From Anarhynchus alexandrinus (lineage: Eukaryota; Chordata; Aves; Charadriiformes; Charadriidae), in assembly GCA_008711295.1 (NCBI GenBank), contig VUYV01000010.1:9106728-9170727 (forward strand): 64,000 nucleotides of DNA. The letters run 5' to 3'. Below are positions 13,027-26,286 of this stretch, one piece after another. The translations under genes and the position numbers were made by a program. The notes below the pieces were generated by a model. It had not been told where the DNA came from. It ran no database searches and saw nothing but the letters and a program-made list of their open reading frames with translations. Every line of letters starts with the position of its first letter. The stretch's first letter is position 1.

Positions 13027-15415
13027 GAGGATGCTCCGCACTTTCACGCTCAGCCAACAACAAGGCTGGGGGGGCTACAGCTGGTGACACCCCTGGGACG
13101 GGTCCCCTGCGCTTCTCTGCTTGCTGTCCCACTGGCGCAGCAGGTCCTGACAGTGGCAGCAGCCTGCAAAATAAAGCCACTGCTGCAGCCCCCCCTCAAA
13201 ATGATCCTCCAGGAGCGGGTCTGGCAGCGCTGCCCCTCAAGCAGCAGATGCCACTGCAGCCACCGTGACACAGGCAACGACCTCCCGAGGGGCGATGCCA
13301 CCACCCGGACCCCCAGGAACAGGAGCCAGACTCCTTGGGGATTTTTTTTCCTGCATGTTTAATTCTCTGTTGTGACTCTGTGTTGGGACGGCGTGGTCCC
13401 CAGGGGCCATGGGAAGGGGCTGAGCGCTCTACTTCTGTGTCCCGCTGCCCTTTGTGCTTTGAAACTGCCTTCCAAGGAGCTGCTTAGCATTCGGAGCAGG
13501 TACCCACACAATTTCAGGGCAAAAACTCCCGTTTGCCTTCAAAAACACATCGATCTTCCGCAGCCTGCCATAAAGGGCAGCGCCCGCCCTCCAAAATGGG
13601 ACAGCGGGCACGTGAGGGCCTGGCTTGGCTTCCCCAAGAGCAGATGGGATGAAGGGACCCTGCTCCATGCTCTACCCCGCAGCATCACCCAGCTGTCGCA
13701 CCGGAGCCCCTCGCCCATCGCCGCCCAGCTCTGCAAGCACACACGTTCAAAGGGAAACGCATCAAAGACCTGATTTCTTTGATTTCCCTTTGCTCTTTTT
13801 CCCCCACTTCCTCCCCCAGAGGAGTTCAGCTCCCAGGTGCTACCTGTGCAGGAGCAGGAATGAAAATCCCGAGGAATTGCTGCTGTCCCTGGGAAGTTCC
13901 AGGCAGGGGTCCTTGCAGCCAAGGTGATGCCAGCTGCATTTGGCCTCTGGTGGGACCGTGGGCGGGCTCCATCCTGGCTGCCCTCCAACCTCCCCTCCAT
14001 CATCTTCTCACTGGAAACCAGCACCTTCTCCTGCAAGATTTGGTGCAATGTGAGTGTTATAAACTCATCTGCCTGATGGGAACAGCTGATTTATCTATCT
14101 TCCCTCTCCTGATAAGGGCCTGGCTGCGGGCTCTCCAGGCGGAGGAGGTAATACTTAAATAGCTTCTTTTCTTATACTTCACGTGGGGATTATTATGCCT
14201 GACTTAAGTTCCCCCCTCTGCTGCCAGGAGGGGAAAAATCCATGCAGTGACACCACCAGCAACACTGCCACCAGGCAGGACGGGACCATGTCCCCTGGCA
14301 CCGCATCCCAGTCCCTGGCACCAGCTCTGTGGGCTTCCCTCTCCCATCCATGCATGGTGGGTACGTCCTCTTGGGCATCCGCGGTGGCACAGGCAGAGCT
14401 GTGGAGCTGAGCATCTCCTCCTGCATTGCATGCACCAGCGCAGCCACTGCCAGCTGCCATGAAGGGTGAAACTTGTCACCACAGGGAGCAAATTTTCTGT
14501 GCGCCACAAGCCCGGGGACCTTTGCTCCAAAGTGTTTGCTTACGAGTAATCGCAGTTACTCCAGCCAGGGACCGATGTTGGCTGTCCCTGCGGCCTCGGC
14601 AGAGCCGTCAGTCCCACACGCCCAGTTGCAAAGCTCCAGGCTATGGCACACACACCACAGCTCTCGGAGATTACAGTCCTGCAAATGCGAAGGAGAAGCA
14701 GGACCCACTCCAGCCCGCCCGTGGCTGGCTCCTCACGGCCACTCCGGGGAAATGACAGGACCGGTGGCTCCCATTAGCAGGGCAAAGACTGGGGAGAAAA
14801 ACAACTATTGATTGCCCTTGCGAGTTCAGCAGCGAGGCATGCACAGCCCACAGCTGTGATCGATAGCGCAGGGGAGACATTTGCTCTTGCTCTCACTGTG
14901 GTTTGTGTCTCCATCCAGGGCTCCGGGAGGAAGCCTGTGCCACACCATCATCCAGCACGGCTCCTGCAAGGGTACATCCTCCGCTGGGCTCTCCAAGCCG
15001 GTATTTCTATCCGTAGGAGGTGGGAGAGCAGGGATGCTCACTTCTGCATAGCAGGGGTGAGCAGGCAGAGCAGCCGTTCTGTGGCCGGAGCCTCTCCATC
15101 CCCTCAGCTTCCACACTGGTGGCACAGAGGCAGACCCGGGGACCCTCTGCCAGGGGATGTGGTGGCAGGAAGGGCTTCCTCAGTGGGAGGCCACCCTCAC
15201 GTGCTCAGCCCCTGCCCTGTGGGGGTCCCTTCTCAGCCAGGCATGCCCCATGCACACCAGCTCCCATCAGAGCCATGCTCCTGGCCCGCTCCCCATCCCC
15301 AGGGCTGGCTGCCCCGGTGCTCCACAGGACACCCAGCCTTGGCATGACAGGAGGAACAGGATGAAAATCAGAGATTTCCATCCCTCCAAAAGAGGTTGTT
15401 GGCAGAGAAGGCAGA

Positions 15416-15434
15416 ACTACACTTCCCAGAGTGC
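15416..15434 (+). promoter_or_regulatory. Distal ZNF143 (Staf) motif
   Basis: ACTACACTTCCCAGAGTGC is an excellent match to the ZNF143 consensus. It lies far from any annotated start codon, next to an AT-rich candidate element (15480-15640). Confidence 0.6.
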
Positions 15435-15479
15435 TCCTGGCCCTGCATGCCGCCCAGGGAAAGGCTGAGGGACCCAGCC

Positions 15480-15640
15480 ACCAGCTCCTCCCTGCTCCTA
15501 AATTATTCTCCTTTTTATTTATTTGTGGTTTTTCTGCACTTAACTGTCTGCCTCGTCCACTTAATTGGGGGATTATTGCCACTACCTGCCCGTCCACCAG
15601 AGCCCAACTCATTAGTGGGGCTTATTTATTAGCAGCGAGG
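15480..15640. promoter_or_regulatory. AT-rich candidate conserved non-coding element
   Basis: The block has repeated TTATTTATT, CACTTAATTG, AACTCATTAG and CTTATTTATTAG motifs, in contrast with its GC-rich flanks. It contains homeodomain TAAT cores and an NKX-like CACTTAA. No coding potential. Confidence 0.35.
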
Positions 15641-17099
15641 CAGCAGAGATGCACCCTGCAGCTCCGTCTCCTCCAGCGCAGGCAGCTGGAGGCAATGGAG
15701 GGAAGCGAGCAGGGGCCAAGACAGGGCCAGTGACAGCAGGCATGGCCATGGTTCAGCCAGGGCTGGGTCAGAACCAGCCTCTGCCGGGCATGGAGGCATC
15801 ACAGCAGCCTCCTCTTGTGTCTGGCATTAGCCCGGGACACCGCTGCTCCTGGCAAAGCATGGAAGGAGCAGCGAGAGCCTGGCTGCTCCTTAAAAGTGCT
15901 CCCCAAGCTCGGGAAAGGTCAGTCGCACAGCGCCGTCCTTCCGCTCACAGCGAGGGACCCCGTCTCCTTGGCACAGCAGCGGCTGAGTGACAGCCGCATG
16001 GCAGGGCCATGCCAACAGCCTGCGAGAGCCCACCGTGGGGAGGCGAAGGGGCTGGTGCCCTCCACCCCCCAAGCCTGAGGGGAGCTGGCAGCACCCCGGG
16101 GCCCCTCTCCAAACTGCTGCTCCCATTTCCAGGCAGGAGAATCCAGGAAGAATGTGGGACAGCGGGAGCGAGCCTGCATATTGAGCGCTTTGATAAATAA
16201 AACATGGCGAGAAGGCAATCAGAGCTGCCCACTTGGCTGCAGGCAGCTCTGTCTGCGGCGGCTGCATGGGGGGGAATTCACAAGCGGTGCCACCCCGGCC
16301 GTCAGGCCACCGGCCCCGGCACTACTCCTCTGTTTGCATCCAAGTTTTGCTGCCTCAGCACCGCGGGGGATTGATTTATTCATCAGTCTCTCCATCCAGC
16401 AGCAGCCCTGCAAGAAGGAGCGGTGCAGGGAGCTGCTGTGCGATGTGACGAGTGGCACGGCAGCGAGCAGGGTGGGCTGACCCCAGAGAGGGCTCCCGGC
16501 TGACCCACATCCAACCTGCCATCATCCCTGGTGGAGGAGGGAGTCACTGGGGTGGGAAATGTGAGCAGCAAACTCCCCCACTGCTGAGGCCTCCTCAGGC
16601 ACTGAGGCATGGCCGTCCTGCGCGCCCCTTCCAGGACAGAGAGGTAGGACCCCATTTTTCAGGAGATGGGATCCCGATGGCCAAACCTATCGCAAATATG
16701 AGTTGCAAAGCGAGGTGCTGACCCCAGAAAGCACCGGCCCTGAAGCAACCCCAGGGCTCAGCAGGAGCCGTTTTGCGCACCCACAAACCCAAAGCAAAAC
16801 CCGGGGACAGGAGCGCTTTGCCCGCCTGGCAGGGATGCAAGGGGAGCACCCTGCAGAGAGGCGCTGGGCAGGGGGAGGATGAGTCCCAGCCCTCCAGGCC
16901 AGTGGGGATCTCAGGAGCCCTCCATGTCCCATCCTCGGGACACCCTGCAGGAGACCCTGGGCTTTGTCAGGTGCAACGGGGGTCTCTGATTTGAGGAGCA
17001 CTGCTGGCACCCCAAAGGTACCCAGAGATGTCCTTTCTGGAACCCCCTCCTCTGTGGGGGGCTGGCAGTGCCGTGGGAGGGGAATCACTGACTCTGGGG

Positions 17100-17386
17100 G
17101 AGAGAAGTGCTGGGCCGGTGGGTGGGAGGATGAATATTGAAGGGAATTGCTTGATGTGGGGGGGTACTCGCAGGTAGGGGGTCCGGAGGGAAGGCCAGGT
17201 ACTGGTGGGAATTGCTGGGAAACGTGGGTGGCCAAGAAATGGAGGTTACAGGGAGGCATGGCCAGGTACTGGGAGGGATGCCCGCATACTGGGGGGCAAT
17301 AGCTGGATGCTGGGGGGCATAGCCGGGTACTGGAGGGATGGCTGGATAGCAGGGGGGCAACTGCGGGGTACCGAGGGGGGCAGCTA
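17100..17386 (+). repeat. Degenerate minisatellite running into an assembly gap
   Basis: Loose tandem units of roughly 25-35 bases built on GGTACTGG, GGGATG, GGGGGGCA and GCTGG recur up to the first N at 17387. It is likely that the repeat continues into the unresolved gap. Confidence 0.65.
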
Positions 17387-17684
17387 NNNNNNNNNNNNNN
17401 NNNNNNNNNNNNNNNNNNNNNNNNNNNNNNNNNNNNNNNNNNNNNNNNNNNNNNNNNNNNNNNNNNNNNNNNNNNNNNNNNNNNNNNNNNNNNNNNNNNN
17501 NNNNNNNNNNNNNNNNNNNNNNNNNNNNNNNNNNNNNNNNNNNNNNNNNNNNNNNNNNNNNNNNNNNNNNNNNNNNNNNNNNNNNNNNNNNNNNNNNNNN
17601 NNNNNNNNNNNNNNNNNNNNNNNNNNNNNNNNNNNNNNNNNNNNNNNNNNNNNNNNNNNNNNNNNNNNNNNNNNNNNNNNNNNN
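17387..17684. other. Assembly gap (298 N)
   Basis: A run of undetermined bases between a G-rich minisatellite and a CpG island. A CpG-island promoter or non-coding exon could be hidden here. Confidence 1.
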
Positions 17685-17689
17685 ACACC

Positions 17690-17960
17690 GAGCACGGGGA
17701 CGGGGACGGGGACCGGCCCGCCGAGCCTCCCGGGGCCGCCGGCTTATGTAACGGGGCGGCGGCCGCGGGGATGCGGGATGCGGTATGCGGTGCGGGATGC
17801 GGGGAAGGATGCGGGGCGGGATGCTGGATGCAGGTGCGGGATGCGGGTGGAAAGATGCAGGGCTGAGCGGCGCGGCGCCGGACTGCCCCCTCCCCCTTCT
17901 CCCCCCACCCCCCCCCATCCCCCGCAGGGCTGGGGAGTGGGGGGGGACACGCCGATGCGG
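17690..17960. promoter_or_regulatory. CpG island with GATGCGG minisatellite
   Basis: GC-saturated sequence with GGGGAC repeats (17696-17715) and about ten copies of a GATGCGG/GATGCTG heptamer-like unit (17770-17850). It could be a promoter adjoining the gap; no exon is defined. Confidence 0.5.
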
Positions 17961-20900
17961 AGGGGATGGCGGGAGAAGGGCTGTCACCCCTGGACTATGC
18001 TTTGCATCCCCCCTTTCCAGCCCCTCCGTGCCTGGCCATCCCCTGCGGGGGGGGTCTGCAGAACGGGGCCGTGGGCAGGGAGAGGAGGCGACCCGTTCCC
18101 CCCCCCCACCCCCTGCCTGCACCCGGGGAGGCTCTGCACAGCCTTCTGCTGTGGGGAGCTCCTGGTACCCACCAGGCTCTTCCCACGCCTCCCCATCACT
18201 GGCTCCCTCCTCCATCCTGCTCTCCACCGCTAAGTCCAACCACTCGTGGAGCATCCCTGCCGCACAGTCCCCAGTCCCCCGGGCTCCAATGCCTGTGCCC
18301 GCTGCACCGTCCCTACAAGGTTCCTCCCGTGCCCCATGATCCAGCCCCTCTCCCTGCTATGCCCCCAGCACCATGGCTGCAGCACACGGGGCAGGTGGCT
18401 GCCGTGATCCAGGCCTGGCAACACGCGGTGGCACTGCCACCTGCATGGCACGAGCATGACCGGGCAGCTGCTGCCTGAGGCAGGCAGTGTGGTGAGTCAG
18501 AGCAATGAAGGAAGGCTGGCACCTTCGCTCAGGACAGGACTGACGGCTCAGGGCTTCTCCGTGCAACCAGCCGGGCTCTGCAGGTGGTGGCAGCCGCTGG
18601 CAGAGGTTGGTGAAGGAGCCAGAGCGATTCGAGTCAAGCTGAGGTGCTGGGTTCGGCAAATAGAGGATGAGGAAGGATGGGCCAGGCTCAGGGTGCAGAG
18701 AGGTGTCATCCCTGCCAAACATGCCCTTGTACCTCCGAGGCTGAAGGACCCCAAGGGTTGCCAGGACAGGCTCCAGCGCGGCTGAGAAAAACGGGGAGCT
18801 CAACCCCTGACCAACAGCACTGCCCCAGGTGTCTCCAGCCCTCACCATCCTGGAGAAACGGGCGACAGCTCAGCTGAGACAAACCAGCACAGAAAAATGT
18901 CTCAAAGTCTCCCTTGGCTATGGGCTGACTGTTTGTTTCTTCGATTGCCTCGCATGATTACATTAGTATTGAAATGACCCCAACCAGACAGAGCTATTAA
19001 CACCTCACAGCGCTGGAGGATGATTGCAGTTCGCACCTTGGCTCTTCCCCGGGTTTCTGCAGAGGCTGCAGCCAGGCGCAGCCCACCAGGCCTGGTGCTG
19101 TGTGTTGGGAGCCGAGGGGAGTCACATTGAGTTGGCCAGCACGGTTTAAGCACCAGAGCTGCAATGTCCCAGCAGTTGTCCAGTACAGCAGAGAAACCCT
19201 CTGGGAAAGAGATGTTGACCACTGGCAGCATGGCACAGTGCCATTCCCACCACTGGGCACCAACATACCTCCATGGCCTGGAGCTCAAGAGGTCTGGTCT
19301 GGCAGGTGGGCATCGTCACTGCAGCCCAGGCTGCCACCTTTCCCACCGGCACCAAGCCCAAGCTCTGGCATCACGACCTACCTGAACATCCAGAGATGGA
19401 CCCCCCTGCCCAGAGCAGGACCTCCTCAGTGGCCGGAGGATCTCAGCTCTCACCCGCAGCCTCCACGTGCTCCTGGCCAGACCTCCCCATTTGTTCTTAT
19501 GCCAGCATCATCCTCGAGTTTAAACGATCCTTCTCCCTCCCCGGTGTTTACTCGCCGGGTGTATTTATAGAGAGCAATCAGGCCTGCTCAGCCAGGGTAA
19601 ACAAGCTGCGCTCCTGCGGGCTGCTCTCGCGTGAGCGCTCTCTGCTCACTCGTCCCAGGAGCTTTCCCCTCCGCCTCTCCCGGCTCCATGGAGCCTTCCT
19701 GGCCACGGCGACCCGGACCGTCTGCCTTGTCCAGCCGTGGGCTCTCTGGGACGTGCCTCCAGGCTCCAGTGTCTCGCTAGGTCACCCAGTGCCGTGCCAG
19801 GAGCCACAGTCACCTTTTCCATGCCGTTCTGCACCACAGGTGACCGGCTGCTCCTCCTGTAAGCAGCCAGGCCAGCAGGTCCATTCCTCCCAAGCCGGTG
19901 TCACCGGCTCCTGCCGTAACATTCACCAGAGGTTCAGAAACATCACTCATCTCAGCCAAATCCCAGACCCCTGTGGTAGTGTGACCCAGACCTGCCCTGA
20001 CCTTTGGCAGGATGAAACCTGCAAGGGGCATTGCGATTTTTGAGACTGAGGGTCTGCTTTTTGACAGCAAGGCAGGTTGGCTCAGGTACAGAACCCCAAC
20101 TGGGAAATGCCTCTGGGGGCTGCCTGGTGCAGCATGGCACCCTGCCCCACGCTTCAGTGCCAGGGCAGCACACTGCCAGCACTGAGTCCAGTTTGCAGAT
20201 GTTTTCCCCAAACATCATGGCTTTTAGCCTTCCTTCTCACCCCCGTGCCCGAACACGAAGCTGATGCCGGCCCTGAGGCAGATCACGAGAGCATCTCCCT
20301 TAGGCAGGAGAAGTGCTTTGAGATGTGGCCCAGAGTTTCCCAGCCCGCACACCCCACTGCTTCCCTTCCCCAGCCCACCCTCCTCTGCAGACATTTGGAC
20401 GAGCTCAGCTATAAGCAGGGTGCCAAGTGCCAGAGGTGCCAAAGCAGAACAACTGTGGACTCACTAATGGCCTCATCTCGAACATTAAGTTTTCCCTGGA
20501 TACTGTGTCTTGTGTCCAGAGCCTCAGCTGGATGAAAGCAGCCCTGCCAGCGCCTGGGGGCACTGCAGTCCCCGGAGCTGGGGGGTGCCCTGGCACCATC
20601 ACCCAGCTCTGCTCTTCCCTATCCTCTGCTTTTGGCTGCGGTTGGTGTCTGGTTGCCTGGACAGACAGACTGAGCTAGTGCAGCTGTCCAGGTGAGATGC
20701 ACCTTTGTGATGCTGGTAGGCTCTGTCTGTTCTGTNAAAAAAAAAGAAAAAAGAACCACTTTGGTCTGGCCCAGAAAAAAAATACCCCACAGGGATTGGA
20801 GCAGCACCCCCCAGGACCCTCTGCATCTTCTCGGGTACCTGAGCAGGGAGTCCGTGCTCTTCCCACCCTCTGGGGTTTCAGCAAATAACGGCTGATTTGC

Positions 20901-22792
20901 ACCCCAGGCCATGGCCGACAAAGCAGGGGACTAATTCTGTCCCAGCCCAGCTCGTCTCCTTGGTGCTGAGCTGTCTGGAAACCAGCCACCCCCAGGCACG
21001 CGTCCCCGCAGCACTCTGCAGCCTGTCTTACCCCGTTCCCAAGCTTTCCCACATCCCGAAGGAGGCAGTGGTTGTCCCCAGCAAAGGTCACCTTCACGCT
21101 GCTGCTGAGCCCTTTCCAGGCTGAGCTTTTAGCGCTGCGTTTCCTGGGGAAGCAGTTGTTGTTCTGGGGTCTCCTCGGGGGTCCCACCAGGGACCCTCTG
21201 CCCCTTCCCCACAGGCCCGAGAGCTCGGGGTCCTCGGGGTGAGCCTGCACCCTCCCCAAACCCAACGCTGCGCCCCGGGGGCTGGCAGTGTCTCCTGCCG
21301 CCGGGGCTGGGATGAGGCATCACTGCTTTGTAATGCTTTTAAAAATGCAGGCTCCATCCATTCCAGCCCCTGCTCCTCCAACGTCGCTGTTTGCCTGTGT
21401 TTCCCCCGGCTCCCCTGGGTCATATATTTATCTCCAATTTGCCAAAGCCTCCCTCCTTCCCCAGGGTGGAGGAAAAGCCTTTGCTCGAAGTCAGGATGAA
21501 TTTGTAACTTCCCCAGGAACCTGCTCCTCAACTTGCAGAGCGCAAATCGTATTCGTGGCACCTGTCACAGTGGCATCAGCCACACCACAGGGACGGACCA
21601 CCCCAGAAACTGCCAGCATGGCACTCAGCACCCTGGTACCTGGGTCTCTGCATAGCCTCTGCCCAGGCCAGTGTCCCCCAGGAGCACCCCCTGCATCTCA
21701 CCGAGCATCACAGGGGCATTTCAAGGGCATTCAGGGAGGGTACAAGAGTCCTTGGCAGAAGCTTCCTGAGGTCCAGCAGAAGTGGGGAGCCCAGAGTGGG
21801 GCCAGGCTTTCTCAGATTGTAAAGTCTGAGCAAGGGCTTTTGTTTGGCGGCTTGTTTTAACGTGTCATTATGTTCTCCAAAGAAGAAATTCATCATTTGC
21901 AAGCTGAGGAAGGCAGAGTTAATGTGAAATTTTAAAACCCTCAAAGAGTTGAGAGCCCTCTAAATATTTAATGAAGGCATCCAAACTGCCGGGTTCTGCA
22001 GAGACGGCCAGGAGCCCTCAGCCAGCAGCGGAGGTGGTGTCCCTGATCCGGGAGAGGACCAAAGACCCCGACGGGCTGCAACCTCATGCAGCCTGTCACC
22101 CTCTGTGTGCCCTGCTGGGCTCCCACCTGCAGGGAGATGGTGGCTTTTAGCAGCAGGTTGCTCCTATCCTTGAAGGTCAGGATGTGGCGGGGTGCACAGA
22201 GCCACCCTGGTCCCCCCAGGTAGGGGGTAGAGAGCAGCCGGCAATGGTGTGGTCTGTCCATCACCCATCAAGTGATTCCACTTTGTCCGTGCCGTCCAGT
22301 CCTGGGGCCCCACCAGAGCTGATCCTCTCGCTGTCGGTATCTCCTGCAGGCCCTGCTCTCCCTGCGATGCCCAGCCACCCCCACGAGGTCCTCGTCCCCC
22401 TGCATTAGGTGCCGAAGCCTGCGGACACCCGGCGTTGCACACACCAAGGTAGGCAGCACTGCCCCAGCTCTGCACGCCGCAGCTCCTGGGGGGCCATCTC
22501 GCTCCCTGAGGTACAGGGGGCACAGTTCAGCTACGGCATGGATGGGGGGGTGCAGAGGTACCAGCTGGGGTTGCCTCAGCAGAGCCAGTCAGGCCTCCCC
22601 GGATGGGGGGCTCCATCATGGGCATCCTGATGAGACCCGGGTACAGGACAAGAGGCATCCAGACCAGCTCAGGACCAGGCTGAGGCCACGGGAGTGGGGA
22701 ATAGCTCGGGCTCTGGGGCGGACGCTGGGCACGGTCCTGCCTGGGGACCATGGCAGGTGACGGTGACTGTGGAGCTGGCACAGGGCCAGGGC

Positions 22793-22835
22793 TTTTTTTT
22801 TTTCTTTCTTTCTTGCTTTTTTTTTTTCTTTTTTT
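22793..22835 (+). repeat. Polypyrimidine (T-rich) tract
   Basis: T runs of 7-11 bases interrupted by single C or GC, including CTTTCTTTCTTGC. Reading the minus strand gives an A-rich tract, but no recognisable retrotransposon body adjoins it. Confidence 0.8.
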
Positions 22836-25110
22836 GCCTTTGAAAGCCCCCAGATGGGAAGGGTATGAGCCAAACCCCACTGAAAGCAGCCAAGAATGAA
22901 TTTTCTGGCCAGAGCCCCAGCAGCTCTTGGAGCGGCACCGTGCCCGGCCGGCGTCACGCCGCAGCGGAAACCCCGAGCACAGGCAGGCTGGGGGAGGTCT
23001 TAGCCGGAGGGGGGCAGTGAGCCCCCCACCCCATCCCAGCTGCCCCCAGTGTGGGGACCTCACCCCTCCCAGCGTCCCGAGCCAAGGCAGTGCAGGCTCA
23101 TCCCGCTCTCACCAAGCTGCAGCTTGGCTGGAGCCCAGACACCCAGATGTATCCCCCCACACTGCCACGGAGCCCCCCACCGCACAGCCATCTGCTGCCG
23201 TCGGAGGACAGGGTGTCCCCAGCATTGTAGCCCTCAGCCAGCTCTGTTGCCCAGAGCACCGGGCATCTCAGCTCCCAAACTTCCCCTCCCATGGGATGTG
23301 ATGGCCCCTTCTCCCCCAGGGGAAGGCAGATGCTCTCCCAGAGCCAGGGTGGGAGTTTGGGTAGAGCAGCACCAGCCACGACGGCATCCCTGCTCCTCTC
23401 TTCCTCCCGCTCCCCAGCCTCGGCGGCGCAGGGGGGTTTGAAGCACCCCAGGCTCTCTGCCCTCGTCTCAGGAGCCCCAAAGAGCTTGCAGGATCTTTGC
23501 AAAACCAACACCTGTATCAGCACAGGGCTGAATCCCAGGGGAGCAGCAGCACCTGGATGCCCAGTCTTGAGTTAATTGTGTCCTTGTCCTTCATGCCTTT
23601 TCCCTGCTGGTGAAACAAGGGTGGGTATAACCCCTCCAAGGCTTTCTGCGGGGAGCAAGTGCCCAAATCCCATCCTAACACAGAGCCAGGAGGGGACCCT
23701 CGAGCATTTTTTCCCCACGCATTCCCAACCACCTCCGTCATCAGCGCCTGCATGGGCCCTGCATGTCCCTGCCAGGGCGGGAGGGATGGAAATCAGTATG
23801 TGCTGGCTCCTTCCCCAAAGGCAATGGCTGGGGCGATGGGGAGGAACAGGGAGGCAGCGCGGGGGCTTGGGGGGGGCTTTTGTCTGCTCCCTGAGCAATG
23901 CCAAGTGTGCTGCACCCAGCTCCACTCCGCACCGGCCCCTGCAGAGCTGTGCGGGTGTGCGTGCCTGCCATAAATATTGATGGGGTGGACTCAGCGCAAG
24001 TGTGCCTTTATATACGGCGATTGGGATGTAAATGCTATAAGTACCTGCTGTGTGGGCAGGAGAAAGTGGTGTAGGTGATAGCACCGAGGCTGAATGCACA
24101 GTGGCATTTTTACAGGGCGATGGGATCCATCCTGTGCTGGGTGGGGAGGTGGGTAGCGGCCGGGCGAATAACCCCAGGGGTCACAAACCTGTTTGGGGAA
24201 TCAGCCAGACCTGCAGTGAGCCTAAATCTTCCGGCTGAGACTGCAGCGAGCCACGGCAGCTCCCACAGCCCGCTCCCCGCGCAGCCACGCCAGGATAAAC
24301 AGCGAGGGGCTGCAGCGCCTCTGTTTAATAATGCATGGCACAGAGGCACCGGACGCACGCCGGGAGCCACGGGGACAAGGAGTCACCACTGCAGCACTCG
24401 ACCGGCAGGGTCCATGCCGGCGTCCCCCAGCGCTCACAGGACGTGGACACCACGGGGCTCAGGGTGGCCCTGAGACTGGGGCTGGGTGAGCAGAGCTGCC
24501 CATCGCAGGGCACAGAGCAGCGGCGGCAAAGCCAAGGCACTCGGTCGCACAGCGGCTGATATCCCAGCCATGCTGGATGCTTAGCTGAAGCCTGGAGCCA
24601 GGTCCCTGTCCCCTTGGTCACTCTTGCTGGGACATTCAGCCCCTCTGTCACCCTCTCTCACACAGATGCAGACGTAGATGATCTTTTTTGGGAGTTCTGG
24701 AGGGCTGAGCAGCCCTGGGAGCACTGCTCCCTTTCTGGCATCCTCCTGGACACCGCCATGCTGGGAACAGCTGGAAGCTGTGGGCTCGGTCCCCTCCTTG
24801 TCCCATCCGTCCTTCAGCCACAGCCACCCGGCTGCCATGCTGGCTGCCATGCCCGGGATGAACAGGCGCCTGCCAGGGCCCTGCAGGCACCAGTTCACAA
24901 CCAGATCCTGCAAACGGTCCCCCTGGGGGACACACGTGTCCCTCCTTGCGTGCGATGCCGTGATCCGGCCCCACCGACCATCTGCTGCAGCAGTTCCTCC
25001 CATCACCCACTCCCCGGCCCCCGCTGCGCCCCGCGGCACAGAGCTGGGCAGGGACGGGCTGGGGGTGCCCAGCGCACCCCCCGGTGCCCCACAGGCAGGA
25101 ACCCGGCAGG

Positions 25111-25232
25111 AGGAGGCAGACGGGTCTGGAGGAGTGATGCCGACGGGGCTGTGGTAGCGATGCAGATGGGTCTGCAATACTGATGCCGATGGGGCCGTGG
25201 CATTAATGCAGACAGGCCCATGATAGTGATGC
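25111..25232 (+). repeat. Alternating 23-bp minisatellite
   Basis: Four to five units of 22-24 bases alternate between GATGCCGAnGGGGC and GATGCAGAyGGGTC types, so a 46-bp higher-order period is visible. Confidence 0.7.
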
Positions 25233-26039
25233 GGGAGAGCAGGAAAAGCCGCAGCGTCAGCCTGGAGCCCCTCTGGCTGCACGGGTGCTTTCACTGTGCC
25301 CATGCAGAGCAGGGCACGGGGAGGGCAGCGGGCAGGAGCCTCCCCTGACCAGTCAGCAAAGCCCGGAGCTGTAGAGACCCTCAGGGCATGGGGCCAGCAG
25401 AAGTTATCCTGTGAGGGTGGCTCCAGGGGTGGATTTGGCCCATTTTCTCTGTCCTTCTCTGGTGAGCTCAGGGGGTCCTGCCACCCCTGGTCCCCCGCTG
25501 CAGAGATGCTCCTATGGTTGGGCAGAGCATCACGGCGGAGCCAGGGTCAAGCCATGGCACAAGCCCACCTCCCTCCCACCAGCCCCAGGGCTCGTGGTGC
25601 ACTCCCACACGGGCTCCACGGTGAGACTCGCATTCACACACCGTGCCTGGCATGGGGGGATGCTCGGGCGGGGGGACCCACGTGTGCTGGGGGGGCTGTG
25701 ACTTGCTGCAGGAGCAGACCAGCGGCCCCAGTGGCCGCCAGGGACTGGCCCTCAGCCACCACACACTCGCCCTGAGCATGGCGTGATGGAGCAATCCCGG
25801 GTCCCCCTCACCACACACGGAGTGACCGGTGGGAGGGACAGCAGGGGTGGCAGGGGCTGTCCCTGCAGTCTGTGCTTAGCCGCTGTGCTGGAGGGTCCGG
25901 CTCCAGCCTGATGCTATAGCACGCTGGTGCCTGTCCCTGTCCCTGTCCCTGCCGGCTGCCAGCCCCAAGGGGCCGGGGCTGCTCTTCAGAGGCAGCAGCT
26001 GCTGCGTGTTTTGTGCTGCCTCTTCCCCTTCTCCCCGCT

Positions 26040-26265
26040 GCTGTTTTTGTTTTGTTTAAGAGGCTGGGTTACGAATTTTAAACAGGCTCCTGAAAAACCC
26101 AATTACCTCCAGAAGACAACCTGATAAAAGCTGCCTAAGTGGCACTGTGGAAATCGCCTTGTGCAGCAGCCGAGGGAAAACCAACATAACAAAGCCTTTG
26201 GAAATGGAGTTAACCACTTTTAATCCCTCGGTACGATGAGAAGGACCAATAATTATTTTCTGCAG
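26040..26265. promoter_or_regulatory. AT-rich candidate conserved non-coding element
   Basis: Low-GC block in GC-rich DNA with TGTTTTTGTTTTGTTTAA, GAATTTTAAACAGG, CCAATTACC and CCAATAATTATT (forkhead- and homeodomain-type cores). It ends at a 17-base G run (26270-26286). No open frame of note. Confidence 0.35.
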
Positions 26266-26269
26266 AGAT

Positions 26270-26286
26270 GGGGGGGGGGGGGGGGG
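26270..26286 (+). repeat. 17-base G homopolymer
   Basis: An uninterrupted run of 17 G, difficult for sequencing and prone to G-quadruplex formation. Its length is probably uncertain. Confidence 0.9.

Noticed and set aside
16687..18254. Long frames spanning the 17.4-kb gap on both strands
   Set aside because: The N run adds artificial open codons, and the flanks are minisatellite and CpG-island sequence without homology to known proteins.
22793..22835. Poly-A tail of a minus-strand retrotransposon
   Set aside because: No LINE or SINE body is recognisable next to the tract and no target-site duplication is evident; treated as a simple repeat.
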